In this document: piece by piece, positions 7,632-16,073 of the stretch | How positions within the stretch are numbered: the first letter of the stretch is position 1 | How the letters are laid out: every line of letters starts with the position of its first letter | Source of the DNA: Burkholderiales bacterium | GTDB taxonomy: Bacteria; Pseudomonadota; Gammaproteobacteria; Burkholderiales; Casimicrobiaceae | Direction of reading: 5' to 3' | NCBI GenBank assembly: GCA_015075645.1 | Contig: JABTUF010000007.1 | Span: 124,001-188,000 of the forward strand | Length of the DNA stretch: 64,000 nucleotides | Notes under the pieces: generated by a model | What the model saw: the letters and a program-made list of their open reading frames with translations, nothing else | Told to the model about the DNA's origin: nothing | Databases searched by the model: none | Translations under genes and position numbers: made by a program

Positions 7632-8386
7632 GCCGGAATCTCCTCGTCACCGAGGTACGCCTCGCGCACGACGGTGCTCCGTCGCACCTGGTCCGGGCTG
7701 CCCCGGAACACCACCTTGCCGTAGACCAGCACGCTGCAGAGGTCCGCGAGCGCGAACACCGCGTGCATGTCGTGCTCGACCAGGAGGATCGCGTAGCGGG
7801 ACCGGATCTCCTGCAGTACGCCGATCAGCGATTGCGTCTCCGCCGGACCGAGCCCCGCCATCGGCTCGTCGAGCAGGAGCACCGAGGGTTCGATCGCGAG
7901 CGTCATCGCGAGTTCGAGCTGGCGCTGCTGCCCGTAGGCGAGCAGTCCCGCGGCACGGTCGCGCTGCGGCAGCAGTCCCACGAGCGCGAGGCACTGCTCC
8001 GCGGGTTCCAGCAGCGAGCGCACGGACGTGGCGCTCTGCCAGAAGCGGAAGCTGTGTCCCTGCACCGCCTGCGTCGCCAGGAGCACGTTCTCGAGCACCG
8101 AGAACTCCGGGATGATCGAGGTAATCTGGAAGGAACGTCCGAGTCCGGCGCGCGCCCGCGCATGCACCGGCCAGGCGGTCACGTCGCGCCCGCCGAACTC
8201 GATGCGCCCCTCGTCGCACGGCCATTCGCCGGCGATCAGGTTGATGAGCGTGGTCTTGCCCGCGCCGTTGGGGCCGATGATCGCGTGCACCTCGCCCGCC
8301 GCGAGCGAGAGATCGACATGGTCGGTCACGAGCAGTCCGCCGAATCGCTTGACGAGGCCGTGCACGGCGAGGAGCGGCGCGGCCAT
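7628..8386 (-). CDS. livG: LivG-type ABC transporter ATP-binding protein
   Basis: A 252-residue ATPase of the branched-chain amino-acid (HAAT) transporter family. Walker A is GPNGAGKTT, the signature is a degenerate AYGQQRQLELAM, and Walker B is VLLLDEPMAGLGP, followed by the switch His in ILLVEHDMHAVF. The start overlaps the livM stop (TGATG) and the end overlaps livF, so the operon is tightly coupled. The transported substrate cannot be read from the sequence; Liv-type systems also carry aromatic acids and amides. Confidence 0.9.
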   Translation of the reverse strand: MAAPLLAVHGLVKRFGGLLVTDHVDLSLAAGEVHAIIGPNGAGKTTLINLIAGEWPCDEGRIEFGGRDVTAWPVHARARAGLGRSFQITSIIPEFSVLENVLLATQAVQGHSFRFWQSATSVRSLLEPAEQCLALVGLLPQRDRAAGLLAYGQQRQLELAMTLAIEPSVLLLDEPMAGLGPAETQSLIGVLQEIRSRYAILLVEHDMHAVFALADLCSVLVYGKVVFRGSPDQVRRSTVVREAYLGDEEIPA

Positions 8387-9390
8387 CACGTCCCCCGCTT
8401 CGCGTCGTCGTCCACGCCGCCGGGCAGCAGGCTCCACAGGCCGCGCCGCAGCAGCAGCACCATCGCCACGATCAGCGGCCCCAGGATCGCCATCCAGTGC
8501 TCGGTCAGCGACTTCAGTGCCTCCTCCAGCACGAGCAGTCCGATCGCGCCGGCGACCGGACCGACCACCGTGCCCGCCCCGCCCAGCACGACCATCACGA
8601 TCAACTCGCCGGACACGGTCCACGCCAGGTAGGCGGGGGAAACGAAGCCGGTGAGGTTGGCGAGGAAGAAGCCCGCCAGCGCGCACAGCAGCGCGGAGAG
8701 CACGTAGGCCGCCAGCCGGTAGGGCAGCGTCGCGATGCCGAGCGTGCGCACGCGGCGCTCGTTGATGCGGGTGGCGCGCAGCACCAGTCCGAAACGCGAA
8801 CGCACGAGTCGATGCGATCCGAACACCGCCGCCGCGAGCGTCGCGAGGAGCGCGAAGTAGAGTCCGAGGCGGGAGCCGGTCAGCCCGCCGAAACCGCTCG
8901 GCGCCGCGAGCGACATGCCCTCGTCGCCGCCGTAGACCTTGAGGCTCACGAACAGGAAGAAGAAGAGCTGGGCGAACGCGAGCGTGATCATGATGAACGC
9001 GATGCCCTGGGTGCGCAGCGAGATGACGCCGACGATCGCCGCGACGATGCCGACCGTCACCGCGATGACCGCGAGCTGCTGCCAGCCTTCGGTGACGCCG
9101 CTGCCGGAAAGGATCAGTACCGCGTAGGCACCGAGCCCGATGTACATCGAGTGGCCGAAGCTCACCATGCCGCCGAATCCGAGCGCGATGTTGAGCCCGA
9201 GCGCGGCGAGCGCGTAGACGAGGATGCGGCTCGCCAGCGTGACGAGATAGGTGTCGCCGGTCGCCGTCGCATACAGCGGCACGGAGAGTCCGGCGACGAG
9301 GAGCAGCGCCGTCGCGATGGCGGGCCAGTGCGACGGTCGTGGAGCGGCGGCCGGCCCGGATGCGGGCGACGAGGGGTCGTCGGGATTCAC
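8386..9390 (-). CDS. livM: LivM-type ABC transporter permease
   Basis: A 334-residue inner-membrane permease with about eight to ten hydrophobic segments, including the LivM-like ILVYALAALGLNIALGFGGM and VSFGHSMYIGLGAYA. The GTG at 9390 overlaps the livH stop as GTGA, the most convincing start; no ATG lies nearby. A C-terminal cytoplasmic tail (GGVDDDAKRGT) ends in a TGA overlapping livG. Confidence 0.9.
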   Translation of the reverse strand: MNPDDPSSPASGPAAAPRPSHWPAIATALLLVAGLSVPLYATATGDTYLVTLASRILVYALAALGLNIALGFGGMVSFGHSMYIGLGAYAVLILSGSGVTEGWQQLAVIAVTVGIVAAIVGVISLRTQGIAFIMITLAFAQLFFFLFVSLKVYGGDEGMSLAAPSGFGGLTGSRLGLYFALLATLAAAVFGSHRLVRSRFGLVLRATRINERRVRTLGIATLPYRLAAYVLSALLCALAGFFLANLTGFVSPAYLAWTVSGELIVMVVLGGAGTVVGPVAGAIGLLVLEEALKSLTEHWMAILGPLIVAMVLLLRRGLWSLLPGGVDDDAKRGT

Positions 9391-10307
9391 GCGTGTCGCA
9401 CCGGAAACAGGCCGTCGGGCTTGAACGCCAGCACCGCCGCCATCAGCAGGTAGACGCCGACGGACGCGAGTGCCGGACCCGCTGCGGACGCGAGCGCCGG
9501 CGACAGGACGAGATGCAGCAGGCCGGGCAGCACGCCGCGGCCCAGCGTGTCGACGATGCCGACGACGAGCGCGCCGAACAGCGCGCCGCGGATCGAACCG
9601 ATGCCGCCGACCACGATGACCACCAGCGTGAGAATCAGCACCGGTTCGCCCATGCCCGGCTGGATCGACAGGATCGGGCCCACCATCGCGCCCGCGAGGC
9701 CGGCGAGCGCCGCGCCGAGCGCGAAGACCAGACGCGCGAGCCAGCCGACGTTGACGCCCAGCGCGGAAACCATCCTGCGGTTGCTCGCGCCGGCCCGGAT
9801 CAGCATGCCGAGGCGCGTGCGCTCGATCAGGACATGCAGGCCGATCGCCACGGCCAGGCCCGCGACGATGATGGAACCCCGGTACGCCGGGTAGTTGAAT
9901 CCGGCGATGACCACCGGCTGCGCGAGCGCGGCGGGCGCATCCATGTACAGCGGCGCGTTCCCGAACAGCATGCGCACCGCCTCGTTGGCGAACAGCACGA
10001 CGCCGAAGGTCGCGAGCACCTGGTCGAGGTGGTCGCGCCGATGCAGCGCCGCGAATCCCAGCCGGTCGAGCAGGAGCCCCAGCACGAACAACCCGGCGAC
10101 CGCGGCGACGAGCGCGAGCGTGAACGATCCGGTGCGCGCGGCCGTCAGCGCCGCGACGTAGGCGCCGGCCATGTAGAGCGACCCGTGCGCGAGGTTGACG
10201 AAGCTCATGATGCCGAACACGAGCGTCAGCCCGGCGGCCATCAGGAACAGCAGCACTCCGAACTGGATCCCGTTCAGGAGTTGCGTGAGCAGGAACTCCG
10301 GAGTCAC
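9387..10307 (-). CDS. livH: LivH-type ABC transporter permease
   Basis: A 306-residue inner-membrane permease. Typical LivH pieces are LNGIQFGVLLFLMAAGLTLVF, FVNLAHGSLYMAGAYVA and the EAA-like loop ALGVNVGWLARLVFALG. It is separated from livK by 124 bp holding an intercistronic hairpin, and overlaps livM by 4 bp. Confidence 0.9.
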   Translation of the reverse strand: MTPEFLLTQLLNGIQFGVLLFLMAAGLTLVFGIMSFVNLAHGSLYMAGAYVAALTAARTGSFTLALVAAVAGLFVLGLLLDRLGFAALHRRDHLDQVLATFGVVLFANEAVRMLFGNAPLYMDAPAALAQPVVIAGFNYPAYRGSIIVAGLAVAIGLHVLIERTRLGMLIRAGASNRRMVSALGVNVGWLARLVFALGAALAGLAGAMVGPILSIQPGMGEPVLILTLVVIVVGGIGSIRGALFGALVVGIVDTLGRGVLPGLLHLVLSPALASAAGPALASVGVYLLMAAVLAFKPDGLFPVRHA

Positions 10308-10393
10308 GGAACGAACCTCGGCGCCGGGCGGCGGGCAGGGAGGATTTCGCCGGGGCGCGGCGCGCGGATCGCGCCACGCCCCCGTCGGCCGCG

Positions 10394-10420
10394 GGCACGG
10401 CGTCCGCCGGGCGCCGTGCC
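10394..10420. other. intercistronic hairpin between livK and livH
   Basis: GGCACGGCG (10394-10402) pairs perfectly with CGCCGTGCC (10412-10420) around a 9-nt loop. There is no T-run on either strand, so it is more likely to stabilise the livK transcript 3' end or attenuate downstream expression than to terminate fully. Such structures are common after binding-protein genes, which must be made in excess. Confidence 0.5.
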
Positions 10421-10431
10421 GCGACCCATCG

Positions 10432-11598
10432 TCACTTCAACGGACATTCCGCCGCGTAGGCGTCGTGCAGCGCCGGCAGCGGCGTGGCGATCCGTTTGAG
10501 CGACACGCGTCCCTGCGTGTCCTTCGCGACCTCGAACACGTGCAGATCCTGGATCGGGAAGCCGTTGGTGCTGAACTTGAAGCCCCCGACCACCGCGCGG
10601 AAGTCGGCCGCGCGCATCGCACTGCGCAGCGCCGCCTTGTCGGCGGTCGACCCCCGCGTCTTCGCGAGCGCGGCGTCGATCGCCAGCGCGGCGTTGTAGC
10701 CCTGCGCCGCATACTGCGACGGGATGCGGTGGTGCTTCCGCTCGAACGCGGCGACGAAGGCCTTGTTGGCCGGGTTGTCGAGGTCCGGTCCCCACGGAGC
10801 GCCTGCCAGCACGCCCAGCGCCGCGTCCTTGACCGCCGGCAGCGTCGTGCCGTCGACCGTGCTCACCGAGAGCACCGGCACCTTGTGCAGCATCCCCGCC
10901 TGGTTCATCTGCTTGACGAAGTTGACGCCCATGCCGCCGGGGAAGAACACGAAGATCGCATCCGGCTGCGCCGCCTGGATCTGCGCGATCTCGGCGGAGT
11001 AGTCGGGCTGGTTCAACTGGGTGTAGACCTCCGCGGCGACGGCGCCCTTGAAGTAGCGCTTGAAGCCCGCCACCTGGTCGCGGCCCGACTGGTAGTTCGG
11101 GGCGAGCAGCATCATCTTCTTGAACCCGCGGTCGTTCGCGAACTTGCCCAGCACTTCGGCCTGGTTGTCGTTCTGGAACGAAGTGAAGAAGAAGTTCGCG
11201 CTGCACTGCTTGCCGGCGAGCGGCGCCGGCCCGGCGTTGGAGCCGACGAAGAGCACGTCGGACGCGGCGAGCGGCTTCGCGACCGCCATCATCACGTTCG
11301 AGAACGTGACGCCGGTGACGATGTCGACCTTGTCCTTCTCGAGGAGCTTGCCCATGAGCTGGACGCCGAGATCGGGCTTGAGCTGGTCGTCCTCCTTGAC
11401 GATGTCGACGGCGACGCCGCCGAGCTTGCCGCCCTTCTCCGCGACCGCGAGCATGAAGCCGTCGTACTGGTCCTGCCCGAGCGCCGCGGCGGGGCCGGAG
11501 AAGGTGCCGAGGAAGCCGATCTTGACGTCGGCGTGCGCGACGCCGGCGACGACGGCCGAAAACGCGAGCGCGAGGACGCGCGAACGGGTGAAGGTCAT
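10432..11598 (-). CDS. livK: Liv-type periplasmic substrate-binding protein
   Basis: A 388-residue exported binding protein. A signal peptide (SRVLALAFSAVVAGVAHA) precedes the mature start DVKIGFLGTFSGP, typical of type I periplasmic binding folds, followed by EDDQLKPDLGVQLMGKLLEK and GYNAALAIDAAL. The related soluble receptors bind branched-chain amino acids, amides or aromatic acids; the ligand is not predictable here. A strong GGAGG lies 8-12 bp upstream of the ATG. It should be the first gene of the liv operon, with its promoter in the 171 bp upstream. Confidence 0.9.
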   Translation of the reverse strand: MTFTRSRVLALAFSAVVAGVAHADVKIGFLGTFSGPAAALGQDQYDGFMLAVAEKGGKLGGVAVDIVKEDDQLKPDLGVQLMGKLLEKDKVDIVTGVTFSNVMMAVAKPLAASDVLFVGSNAGPAPLAGKQCSANFFFTSFQNDNQAEVLGKFANDRGFKKMMLLAPNYQSGRDQVAGFKRYFKGAVAAEVYTQLNQPDYSAEIAQIQAAQPDAIFVFFPGGMGVNFVKQMNQAGMLHKVPVLSVSTVDGTTLPAVKDAALGVLAGAPWGPDLDNPANKAFVAAFERKHHRIPSQYAAQGYNAALAIDAALAKTRGSTADKAALRSAMRAADFRAVVGGFKFSTNGFPIQDLHVFEVAKDTQGRVSLKRIATPLPALHDAYAAECPLK

Positions 11599-11769
11599 GC
11601 TCGATGCCTCCTGTCGTGGTGGAAGTCTTGCGCGGGGATGCGGTCCGCCGGGTGCGTGAATCTCATGCCGCGCACGCGATCGGCTCCACGGGTCGCGGGC
11701 GGTGCCACTGTAGCGCATCGACGCGGCCGCGAGGCGCCGTCGATACCCTGATTCTCGTTCCTCGCCGAA

Positions 11770-12771
11770 TCATCCGGCCACCCGTGCGTCACGCGCCGCC
11801 GGCGCCGCGAGGCCGCTCGACTCGAAGGCGTCGCGCACCCGCGCGCGGTCGTCCTCGGTGAGCGGCAAGAGCGGTCGGCGCACCGGCCCGCCCACCTGCC
11901 CGAGGAGTTCCTGCCAGTACTTCTGGCAGGCTTGCGGGGTGCCCGGCGGGAGCGCGCGGCGCAGCGATTCGCGCACCGGCGCGAGGCTGTCGCGAACCCG
12001 GCGCGCCTCGTCGATGCGGCCCGCCATCGCGAGCCGCGTGTAGTCGTTGATGCGCCGGTCGTCCTTCGTCTGGAACAGGATCGGCGGGATCGAGCACAGG
12101 TAGACCTGCCATTCGAGCTCGACGATGTTGTCCAGCCACTCCGCTTCCGACGAGGTGCTGACGATGAGCGTGCCGCGCGTCATCCGCGTCAACCGCGCGT
12201 ACATCTCGCGCGGCACGCTGTACTTGATCGCCACGATGTTCGGGATGTCGCGCGCGATGCGCGCGCAGAGCTCCGGGCTCATCAGGTAGCCCGAATCCTC
12301 GTGGCTCCACATCGCGATCCCGATGCCGACCTGGCTCGCGACGTGGCGGTAGTACTCGTAGACCGTGCTGTCGACGTCCTTGCCGAAGTGCAGCACCGGC
12401 GCGTGCACGACGATGTAATCGGCGCCGATCGCCTCCGCGTGGCGGGCGAGGTCGATCACCGTGTCGAGGTTCTGGTCCGAGCACGACAGGATCGTGCCGC
12501 TGCGATGGCCGTGCGCCGCGGTCTCCTCCACCGCGATGTCGAAGATGCGCTTGCGCTCGGCGACCGACATCGAGAAGAACTCGCCCTGCTTGCCGCCGAC
12601 GAAGAACCCGCCGAGTTCGAGGTCCACGATCCAATGGCGCAGGTTCTTCCGCCAGCCGGCCTCGTCGAGGCCGAGGTCGGCCCGAAACGGCGTCGGCACC
12701 GCGGCCCAGACGCCGCGCAGGTGCTGCTGCGCCCAGGCCTTCGCGTCCGCGCGTGCGTAGTTCATCGTCAT
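11770..12771 (-). CDS. dihydrodipicolinate synthase-superfamily aldolase/hydratase
   Basis: A 333-residue TIM-barrel class I aldolase. GVWAAVPTPF opens the barrel and NIVAIKYSVP contains the expected Schiff-base Lys. The segment VGGKQGEFFSMSVAERKRI replaces the usual GTTGE phosphate/keto-acid loop, so it is unlikely to be a true DapA. It is longer than DapA (about 290), closer to catabolic members that act on pyruvate-derived adducts. Its ATG overlaps the stop of the upstream molybdenum hydroxylase (ATGA), implying one pathway. Substrate unknown. Confidence 0.72.
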   Translation of the reverse strand: MTMNYARADAKAWAQQHLRGVWAAVPTPFRADLGLDEAGWRKNLRHWIVDLELGGFFVGGKQGEFFSMSVAERKRIFDIAVEETAAHGHRSGTILSCSDQNLDTVIDLARHAEAIGADYIVVHAPVLHFGKDVDSTVYEYYRHVASQVGIGIAMWSHEDSGYLMSPELCARIARDIPNIVAIKYSVPREMYARLTRMTRGTLIVSTSSEAEWLDNIVELEWQVYLCSIPPILFQTKDDRRINDYTRLAMAGRIDEARRVRDSLAPVRESLRRALPPGTPQACQKYWQELLGQVGGPVRRPLLPLTEDDRARVRDAFESSGLAAPAARDARVAG

Positions 12772-14987
12772 GCCGGTTCCTCGCAATCGGGATGGAGTGC
12801 CCGCCAGAGCGCCTCGCTGGTCAGCGGGAAGGAGAGGTCGGTCACGCCATGCGGCGCGAGCGCATCGAGCGCCGCGCCGAGGATCGCCGCCGGCGCGGCG
12901 ATGCACCCGGACTCGCCGATGCCCTTGGCGCCCAGCGCGTTGGCCGCGGTGGCGCTGGACAGGCTCTCGAGCACGAGCGGAGGCACGTCGCGGGCGCGCG
13001 GCAGCGCGTAGTCGAGCAGCGTTCCGGTCGTGATCTGCCCGTCCGCATCGTAGTGGATGCGTTCCATCAGCGCGGTGCCGAGGCCCTGCGCGAAGCCACC
13101 GGCGAGCTGGCCTTCGGCGAGCAGCGGGTTGACGACCACGCCGGCGTCGTCGACCCACACGACCCGCTCCAGCGTCGGCACACCGGTGTCGCGGTCGATC
13201 GCCATCGCGGCGATGCAGCAGCCCGCGCTCCACGCTTCCGCCGGCGCCGTGTAGATCGCTTCGCCGATCGCGGCCTCGCCGGCGGCGGACGCGCGCTCCG
13301 CGAGCTTCGCCTTCAGTCGTTCGGCTGCGAGCTTCACCGCACTGCCGCCGATCGCCATGCTGCGGCTCGCCACCGCGCCGATGCCCGCTGGCGAAGTGTC
13401 GCTGTCGCCTTCGACGACCACGATGCGGTCGACCGGCACGTCGAGGACGCTTGACGCCACCTGCGCGTACGAGGTACGGTGCCCCTGGCCCTGCGCGCTG
13501 CTGCCGCTCGCCACGAGGAAGCGTCCGTCGGGCAGCAGGGTGACCCGCGCGCTCTCGAAACCGCTGCCGCAGGGCTCGACGTAGACGTTGAGACCGACGC
13601 CGACGATCTCGCCCGACGCGCGTCGCCGTCGCTGCTCTTCGCGCAGTCCGTGGTAGTCCGCGCGTTCGAGGGCGGACGCGAGCAGATCCGCGTAGCGGCC
13701 CGAATCGATCGCCTGGCCGGTCGGCGTGCGGTACGGCATCGCGTCGCGGGAAATGAGGTTGCGCCTGCGGATCTCGGCGGGGTCGAGCGCGAGCTCACGC
13801 CCAGCCGCGTCCATCAGCCGTTCCATGACGAGCGCGGCTTCCGGGCGGCCCGCGCCCCGGTAGATGCCGACCGGCGCGGTGTTGGTCACGTAGCCGCGCG
13901 CGACGATGTCCACCGCGTCGACGCGGTAGGGACCGGGCAGGATACGCCCGGCGTTCATCGCCGGGACGGCGGCGCTGAACGTGGCCCAGCTCCCGAGCGC
14001 GAAGTCCAGTTCGGCGGAGAGGGCGCGCAGCCGGCCGTCCGCGTCGAACGTCGCGCTCGCGCGAAGCACACCGCCGCGCCCGTGCGAGGCGGCGATCATG
14101 TCCTCGTTGCGCAGGGCGACCCAGCGCACCGGCCGCGCGAGAGCGAGCGCCGCGTGCGCGACGGCCACGTCCTCGGGGTAGAGGGACGCGCGGCCGCCGA
14201 ACGCCCCGCCCACGTCCGGTGCGATGGTCCGCACCGATTCCTTCGGAATGCGGAGGATGGCCGAGAGGTGGTCGCGCGCGCGGTGCGGCGACTGGCACTG
14301 GAGCCACACGGTGAGACGGCCGCCCGTGCCGTCGGCGACGAACGCCCGCGGCTCGAGCGCGAGCGGCGCCACGCGCGGACAGGCGATCGTCACCTCGACC
14401 GTGCACGCCCCCGAGGAAGTCGCCGCCGCGAAGTCGCCGCTCGCCCAGCGGCGCTCGAACGCCAGGTTGTCGGGCCAACCGGCGAGGAGCGCGTCGCCAT
14501 CGCGGGCATGCGCGACGTCGATCACCGGATCGAGCGGTTCGAAGTCGAGTGCGACCGCTTCGGCGGCGTCGCGGGCGAGCGTGGCGTCGTCGGCGACGAC
14601 GAGGGCCACCGGGGCGCCGACGTGGTTCACGCGGTCGACCGCGAGGATCGGCACCGCGAACGGACGGATGCCGTCGATGACCGGGTTGACCGGCAGCGGA
14701 GGCAGCTGCGCGAGCTTCGCGCCGGTCAGCACCAGCCGCACGCCCGGCATCCGCTCGGCCGCCGAGGTGTCGACCGAGCGCAGGCGCGCGCGCGCCCAGG
14801 GGCTCCGCACGAATGCGGCATGCAGGCATCCGGTGGGCGCGAGATCGCTGACGAATCGGCCCGCGCCGCGCAACAGCGCGTCGTCCTCGACCCGCCGCAG
14901 CGGCGCGCCGATGCCGTCGCGCGATGGCGTCACCGCGACTTCCCGCTCACCGAGCGGCACGCCGGCCATCCCCGCAGCTTGTCGCAC
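12768..14987 (-). CDS. molybdopterin-binding hydroxylase large subunit, no partner subunits
   Basis: A 739-residue xanthine dehydrogenase-family (CoxL/XdhB-like) catalytic subunit. Features are RVEDDALLRGAGRFVSDLAP at the N-terminus, the molybdopterin loop APDVGGAFGGRAS, the substrate-loop IYRGAGRPEA as in form II CoxL-like proteins, the GQGHRTSYAQV motif and the catalytic Glu in KGIGESGC. A hydroxylase normally needs FAD and 2Fe-2S subunits; none is adjacent, so it must borrow them or they lie elsewhere. An internal ATG at 14969 is an alternative start. Divergent from a LysR regulator and coupled to the aldolase, so hydroxylation followed by C-C cleavage is a plausible pathway. Confidence 0.85.
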   Translation of the reverse strand: MRQAAGMAGVPLGEREVAVTPSRDGIGAPLRRVEDDALLRGAGRFVSDLAPTGCLHAAFVRSPWARARLRSVDTSAAERMPGVRLVLTGAKLAQLPPLPVNPVIDGIRPFAVPILAVDRVNHVGAPVALVVADDATLARDAAEAVALDFEPLDPVIDVAHARDGDALLAGWPDNLAFERRWASGDFAAATSSGACTVEVTIACPRVAPLALEPRAFVADGTGGRLTVWLQCQSPHRARDHLSAILRIPKESVRTIAPDVGGAFGGRASLYPEDVAVAHAALALARPVRWVALRNEDMIAASHGRGGVLRASATFDADGRLRALSAELDFALGSWATFSAAVPAMNAGRILPGPYRVDAVDIVARGYVTNTAPVGIYRGAGRPEAALVMERLMDAAGRELALDPAEIRRRNLISRDAMPYRTPTGQAIDSGRYADLLASALERADYHGLREEQRRRRASGEIVGVGLNVYVEPCGSGFESARVTLLPDGRFLVASGSSAQGQGHRTSYAQVASSVLDVPVDRIVVVEGDSDTSPAGIGAVASRSMAIGGSAVKLAAERLKAKLAERASAAGEAAIGEAIYTAPAEAWSAGCCIAAMAIDRDTGVPTLERVVWVDDAGVVVNPLLAEGQLAGGFAQGLGTALMERIHYDADGQITTGTLLDYALPRARDVPPLVLESLSSATAANALGAKGIGESGCIAAPAAILGAALDALAPHGVTDLSFPLTSEALWRALHPDCEEPA

Positions 14988-15046
14988 GCGTCACGCTCCG
15001 ATCCCCGCCTCCGGGCCCCGCCTGCCATTACAGGCGCGAGGGGTTT

Positions 15047-15088
15047 ACAATGCAAACGCAATCATTTTCTCAATTCAACACTTATTGT
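15047..15088. promoter_or_regulatory. AT-rich divergent LysR control region with ACAAT/ATTGT arms
   Basis: The 102 bp between the hydroxylase and the LysR gene contains an AT-rich island unlike the surrounding GC-rich sequence. ACAAT (15047-15051) and ATTGT (15084-15088) form a widely spaced inverted pair, with TGCAAACGCAAT between. This is where a LysR protein would be expected to bind, controlling itself and the divergent operon. The exact T-N11-A box is not unambiguous. Confidence 0.45.
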
Positions 15089-15089
15089 G

Positions 15090-16073
15090 ATGAATGCCCC
15101 GCCCACGGTCACGCTGCGCCAGATGCAGGCGTTCGTCCTGGTGGCCCGTCAGGCGAGTTTCACGCGCGCGGCCGCGGCGCTCCACCTGACGCAGTCGGCG
15201 ACGAGCGCGCTGGTGAAGGAACTCGAGGAGCGCCTGGGTCTCGTTCTTCTCGACCGCACGACGCGAAGCGTCGGGTTGACGCGCGGCGGCGAGGAGTTCC
15301 TCGCTCGCGCCGAGCGCATCCTGGCCGACGTCGCCCACGCCGTGGCCGACACCCACGACCTCGTCCACAAGCGTCGCGGGCTCGTCTCGATCGCCGCGTC
15401 GCCGATGTCGTCGTCGACGTTCCTGCCCGGGGCGATCGCCGGGTTCGCCGCGCTGCACCCGTTCGTCCGCGTGCAGCTGCACGACATCCTCACCGACGGC
15501 ATCCTCGAGGAGGTGCGCAACGGCGCGGCGGAACTCGGCATCGGCACCTTCCAGCGGTCGATTCCCGACGTCGCGTTCGTCACGCTGTTCGAGCACCGTC
15601 TCGGTGTCGTGATGCCCGCGGCCTCTCCGCTGGCGGCGAAACGCCGGCTCGCCTGGCGCGAGCTCGCCCTCGCCCCCCGCATCTCGATGTCGCCGTCGAG
15701 CGCGTTCCGACCGCTGGTGGACAACGCCTTCGCGGCGGCGGGCGTCGCCGTCGAGCGGCCCCGCTTCGAAGTCGGCTACATGGGCACCGCCGTCGCGCTG
15801 GTGGAGGCCGGGCTCGGTGTCGCGATCCTGCCCGAGCGTGCCGCCGCGCTCGCGCGCAGCGGTTCAGTCTGCTGGCGGCCGCTCGTCGATCCGGCCGTGG
15901 CGCACCCGTCGACGCTGGTGACCCGGGCCGGACGCACGCTCTCGCCCGGCGCGCGTGCGTTCGTCGATTACCTGACCGATCACCTGGGTGCCGCGTCGGG
16001 GAAGGCGGCGCGAAGCACGCGTCAGAACCGCACGGCGGCTCCGAAGTTGGAGAGCGCGCGCAGCGCGGAATAG
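15090..16073 (+). CDS. LysR-family transcriptional regulator
   Basis: A 327-residue regulator. The N-terminal winged helix is textbook LysR: LRQMQAFVLVARQASFTRAA, LHLTQSATSALVKELEERLG and LLDRTTRSVGLT. The effector domain follows (IAASPMSSSTFLPGAIAGF, then GVAILPERAAAL). The divergent molybdenum hydroxylase/aldolase pair is the likely target. The C-terminal 20 residues run into the oppositely oriented aspartate dehydrogenase gene, so the two coding regions overlap antisense by 52 bp. Confidence 0.9.
   Translation: MNAPPTVTLRQMQAFVLVARQASFTRAAAALHLTQSATSALVKELEERLGLVLLDRTTRSVGLTRGGEEFLARAERILADVAHAVADTHDLVHKRRGLVSIAASPMSSSTFLPGAIAGFAALHPFVRVQLHDILTDGILEEVRNGAAELGIGTFQRSIPDVAFVTLFEHRLGVVMPAASPLAAKRRLAWRELALAPRISMSPSSAFRPLVDNAFAAAGVAVERPRFEVGYMGTAVALVEAGLGVAILPERAAALARSGSVCWRPLVDPAVAHPSTLVTRAGRTLSPGARAFVDYLTDHLGAASGKAARSTRQNRTAAPKLESARSAE

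Noticed and set aside
8386..10398. A 670-residue frame covering livM and livH on one strand
   Set aside because: The first half is an out-of-frame reading of livH; livM proper starts at GTG 9390 with a GTGA overlap and shows its own membrane segments.
9387..10499. Long Arg/Glu/His-rich frames on the strand opposite the liv genes (and similar frames elsewhere)
   Set aside because: They mirror the codon bias of the real genes, have low-complexity composition and no motifs or ribosome sites.
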